Shown: piece after piece, positions 61,870 to 64,000 of the stretch
How the letters are laid out: each line of letters starts with the position of its first letter
Numbering within the stretch: position 1 is the stretch's first letter
Assembly: GCF_004322755.1 (NCBI RefSeq)
Contig: NZ_CP036401.1
Span: forward strand, 3,534,001 to 3,598,000
DNA length: 64,000 nt
Direction: 5' to 3'
Source: Pseudoduganella albidiflava
GTDB taxonomy: Bacteria; Pseudomonadota; Gammaproteobacteria; Burkholderiales; Burkholderiaceae_D
Position numbers and translations under genes: made by a program
Notes under the pieces: generated by a model
Seen by the model: the letters and a program-made list of their open reading frames with translations, nothing else
Database searches by the model: none
What the model was told of the DNA's origin: nothing

Positions 61870-64000
61870 CTAGGCAACGAAGACGCAATCGCTGGCAGCC
61901 AGGCCCGGTGTGCCGACCAGCGCGGCGATCCCGGTGAGCTCCGGAGCGGAAACTTCGGCATCGCCGCCCGTGGACCGGAACAGGAAGACCGCGCTGTCGA
62001 TACCGTTGTCCACGACAAACAGGGCCGTGGCTCCCTCACGGTACGCGCTCGCCGCGGCGCCGATCTGGGCTGCCGCTTTCCCGGCAGTGATTTCTCCGTC
62101 GATGTCGGCCGTCAGGATGACCAGTTCGGCGGAAGCCTTGAAGCCGCCGGGCGCTGCCGAGACCACCGCGCCTTCGACGGAGCGGTCGCCGTCGCCGATC
62201 CGGATGCCGCCCTGTGCGATACGCAGCTTGTCGGACCGGGTCACGAAATCGGTGACCGTATCCAGGCTGCCGCCATCGTTGAAGACAAAGGCATCCGCCC
62301 CCGCGCCGCCGGACAGCACATCGCGGCCGGTTCCCCCTCCCAGCGTATCGTTACCGGCCCCGCCGGCGAGCGAGTCGTCGCCGGCACCGCCTTCGATGGC
62401 GTTGGCCGCCGCGTTGCCGGTCAACGTGTTGGCGAGTGCGTTGCCCGCCAGGTTGATGGCCCTGTTCGCCGTCACGGCGATGGCGGCATGTTCCACGTTG
62501 GCGGCGAGCGCATAGGTACCGCCGCCGGTGAATGCGACCCGCACCTGGTCGATCCCCGCGCCGGCATCTTCGAGCACGACGTCGCCGGCGGCGCTGATCA
62601 CGTAGGTATCGTCGCCAAGGCCGCCGGTCATGGTGTCGTTCCCGGCCAGCCCATCGAGCGTGTCGTTGCCGCCGGTGCCGGTGATGACATCGTTGGCGAC
62701 GCTGGCAACGTTGGCGTGCACGTCGGCCACGTCGCGCACGCCGTCCGCGAACTGCAGGCGTTCCACGTTGCGCAGGGTGACCGATTCGCCCGTCGCCGCG
62801 TTGACCAGCAGCGTATCCGTCGCGGTCGGCCGGCTGCGCACATAGTCGGCGAACCCGCCGGCCAGTTGCGCGGTGTCCGTGCCGGTGCCGCCGTCGACGA
62901 CGTCGATGCCCGTGCCGGGCAGCAGCACGTCGTCGCCCGCACCGCCGTTCAGCCGGTCGTTGCCGGCGCCTCCGGAAATTTCGTTGGCCAGCGCGTTACC
63001 GGTGCCGTTGAATGTGCCGGCACCCGTGTAGCGCAGGTTCTCCACGTTGGCGCCCAGCGTATACGCGGCCGCCGATACATCGACGCGGTCGATGCCGCCA
63101 TTCGCCGCCTCGGTGACGGCATCGGCCGCCACGTCGACCACGTACACATCGTCGCCCGCGCCGCCGGCCAGCGAATCCGCGCCGGCGCCACCGGCCAGCG
63201 TGTCGTCGCCCTCGGCGCCGACCAGGGTATTCGCGCCGGCATTCCCGGTCAGCAGGTTATCGAGCCCGTTGCCCGTCACGGTCACGGCTTTCGAGCTGGC
63301 CGCGACTGTCGCGTTCTCGACGTTCGCGGCCAGCACGAACTTGCCGGCCACGGCAAACGCCACCTGCACCGAGTCATTGCCTTCGCCGGCCGCTTCGACG
63401 ATCACGTCGCCGGCGGCGCTGACGACGTACAGATCGTCACCGTCGCCGCCGGACAGGGTGTCGTTGCCCAGCGCGCCGTCGAGCGTGTCGTCGTCCGCCG
63501 TGCCGACCAGCAGGTCGTTGCCGGCGCCGACGAGGTTGACGGTGACTTCGGCCAGCGTCCTGGCGCCATCGGTGAAGATTACCTGCTCGACGTTGCGCAG
63601 CGTGACGTCCTCGCCGGTCATGGCATTGACCAGGCGGGTGTCGACGGTGGTGGTGCGCTGGCGGACGTAATCGCTGAATGCGCCCAGCACGAACGCGGTA
63701 TCGGTGCCTGTGCCACCGTCAACAGTGTCGGTGCCGGTGCCGGCGACCAGCAGGTCGCTGCCGTCGCCACCGGACAGCGAGTCGTTACCGGCCGCGCCAT
63801 CGAGGATGTCGTCCCCGCCGGCGCCGGACAGCTTGTCGTTGCCGCCGCGGCCCGTGATGCCATTGGCCAGCGCATTGCCGGTGCCATTGAAGGCTGCGCT
63901 GCCGTTGTAGCGCAGCATCTCCACATTCGCGCCGAGCGTATATTTCGTCGCCACCGTTTCCACAGTGTCGTAGCCGGCGCCCACGGCTTCGGTGACCGTA
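61870..64000 (-). CDS. Large RTX calcium-binding repeat protein, 5' part beyond the window
   Basis: At least 710 residues; the frame is open through base 64000. It is built from RTX nonapeptides (GGAGDDTL, GGDGSDLLVAG, GGTGTDTA) in blocks of three to five. They alternate with longer segments of the form DYVRQRTTTVDTRLVNAMTG, then VTLRNVEQVIFTDGARTL and VESA-type strands (LAANVENATVAA). This approximately 190-residue module appears about two and a half times. RTX repeats bind Ca2+ and fold after type I secretion; the last 60 residues (ATALFVVDNGIDSAVFLFRS, ending SDCVFVA) look like the C-terminal secretion signal. No protease, lipase or adhesin head is visible here, so the activity is unknown. 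The 191-base gap to the GH1 gene shows nothing clear. Confidence 0.9.
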   Translation of the reverse strand, partial: TVTEAVGAGYDTVETVATKYTLGANVEMLRYNGSAAFNGTGNALANGITGRGGNDKLSGAGGDDILDGAAGNDSLSGGDGSDLLVAGTGTDTVDGGTGTDTAFVLGAFSDYVRQRTTTVDTRLVNAMTGEDVTLRNVEQVIFTDGARTLAEVTVNLVGAGNDLLVGTADDDTLDGALGNDTLSGGDGDDLYVVSAAGDVIVEAAGEGNDSVQVAFAVAGKFVLAANVENATVAASSKAVTVTGNGLDNLLTGNAGANTLVGAEGDDTLAGGAGADSLAGGAGDDVYVVDVAADAVTEAANGGIDRVDVSAAAYTLGANVENLRYTGAGTFNGTGNALANEISGGAGNDRLNGGAGDDVLLPGTGIDVVDGGTGTDTAQLAGGFADYVRSRPTATDTLLVNAATGESVTLRNVERLQFADGVRDVADVHANVASVANDVITGTGGNDTLDGLAGNDTMTGGLGDDTYVISAAGDVVLEDAGAGIDQVRVAFTGGGTYALAANVEHAAIAVTANRAINLAGNALANTLTGNAAANAIEGGAGDDSLAGGAGNDTLGGGTGRDVLSGGAGADAFVFNDGGSLDTVTDFVTRSDKLRIAQGGIRIGDGDRSVEGAVVSAAPGGFKASAELVILTADIDGEITAGKAAAQIGAAASAYREGATALFVVDNGIDSAVFLFRSTGGDAEVSAPELTGIAALVGTPGLAASDCVFVA

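Overview
The window is GC-rich DNA, densely coding, most likely from a soil or plant-associated betaproteobacterium of the Oxalobacteraceae (Massilia / Pseudoduganella / Duganella type). This is inferred from four PEP-CTERM surface proteins, including one of the MHFG type, large sugar-type TonB-dependent receptors, secreted plant-polysaccharide hydrolases, Sia-type signalling genes and an RTX protein. No taxonomic marker such as rRNA is present, so the genus is a guess.

Layout. 1-5.4 kb: 3'-truncated penicillin-acylase gene, ParB-like protein, tRNA-Leu(TAA) followed by the scar of a lost prophage (integrase N-terminus and terminase small-subunit fragment), two PEP-CTERM genes (one put out of frame by a 14-bp tandem duplication), a small unknown gene and a DUF2726 protein. 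5.5-12.9 kb: secreted GH2 enzyme, then an acyl-CoA dehydrogenase overlapping a large hybrid histidine kinase. 13-15.6 kb: two DUF2382 stress proteins and a pair of related small frames. 15.6-21.4 kb: a minus-strand cyclic-di-GMP operon, GGDEF/EAL protein followed by siaA-siaB-siaC-siaD, with a CBS-type SiaA. 21.6-27.6 kb: CYTH/CHAD triphosphatase, GH43 enzyme, MHFG PEP-CTERM protein, CorC/HlyC-type membrane protein.

27.7-45.2 kb is a carbohydrate-use region. It holds a GH2 beta-glucuronidase-like enzyme and a YetA/PcRGLX-like (rhamnogalacturonan lyase) protein under a membrane LytTR regulator, a type-B carboxylesterase, a PEP-CTERM protein, a SUKH protein, a GH2 beta-galactosidase, a frameshifted GH31 gene and a TonB-dependent receptor. 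The GH31 and receptor genes share a near-identical upstream architecture, which suggests one regulon. 45.2-55.6 kb: astacin protease, FRG-domain protein, MBOAT O-acetyltransferase with a probable partner, and a second TonB receptor with a GH43 enzyme in one operon. 55.6-59.4 kb: structured repeats flanking a two-gene module of an intracellular subtilase and a ComEC-like metallo-beta-lactamase-fold protein, the best candidate here for an undescribed system. 59.4-64 kb: a GH1-RmlD fusion enzyme and a large RTX protein cut by the window end.

Two interspersed repeat families stand out. One is an approximately 80-bp element with a GGGGTCAGACC palindrome, present in three copies. The other is a two-hairpin element near 55.6 and 59.4 kb whose stems differ in sequence but keep their pairing. 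Several short tandem duplications sit at gene ends or in a signal peptide, so slippage seems to shape this locus. Genes on the two strands form short operons. The secreted hydrolases, receptors and PEP-CTERM proteins point to a surface-oriented life on plant polymers with biofilm control by cyclic-di-GMP.
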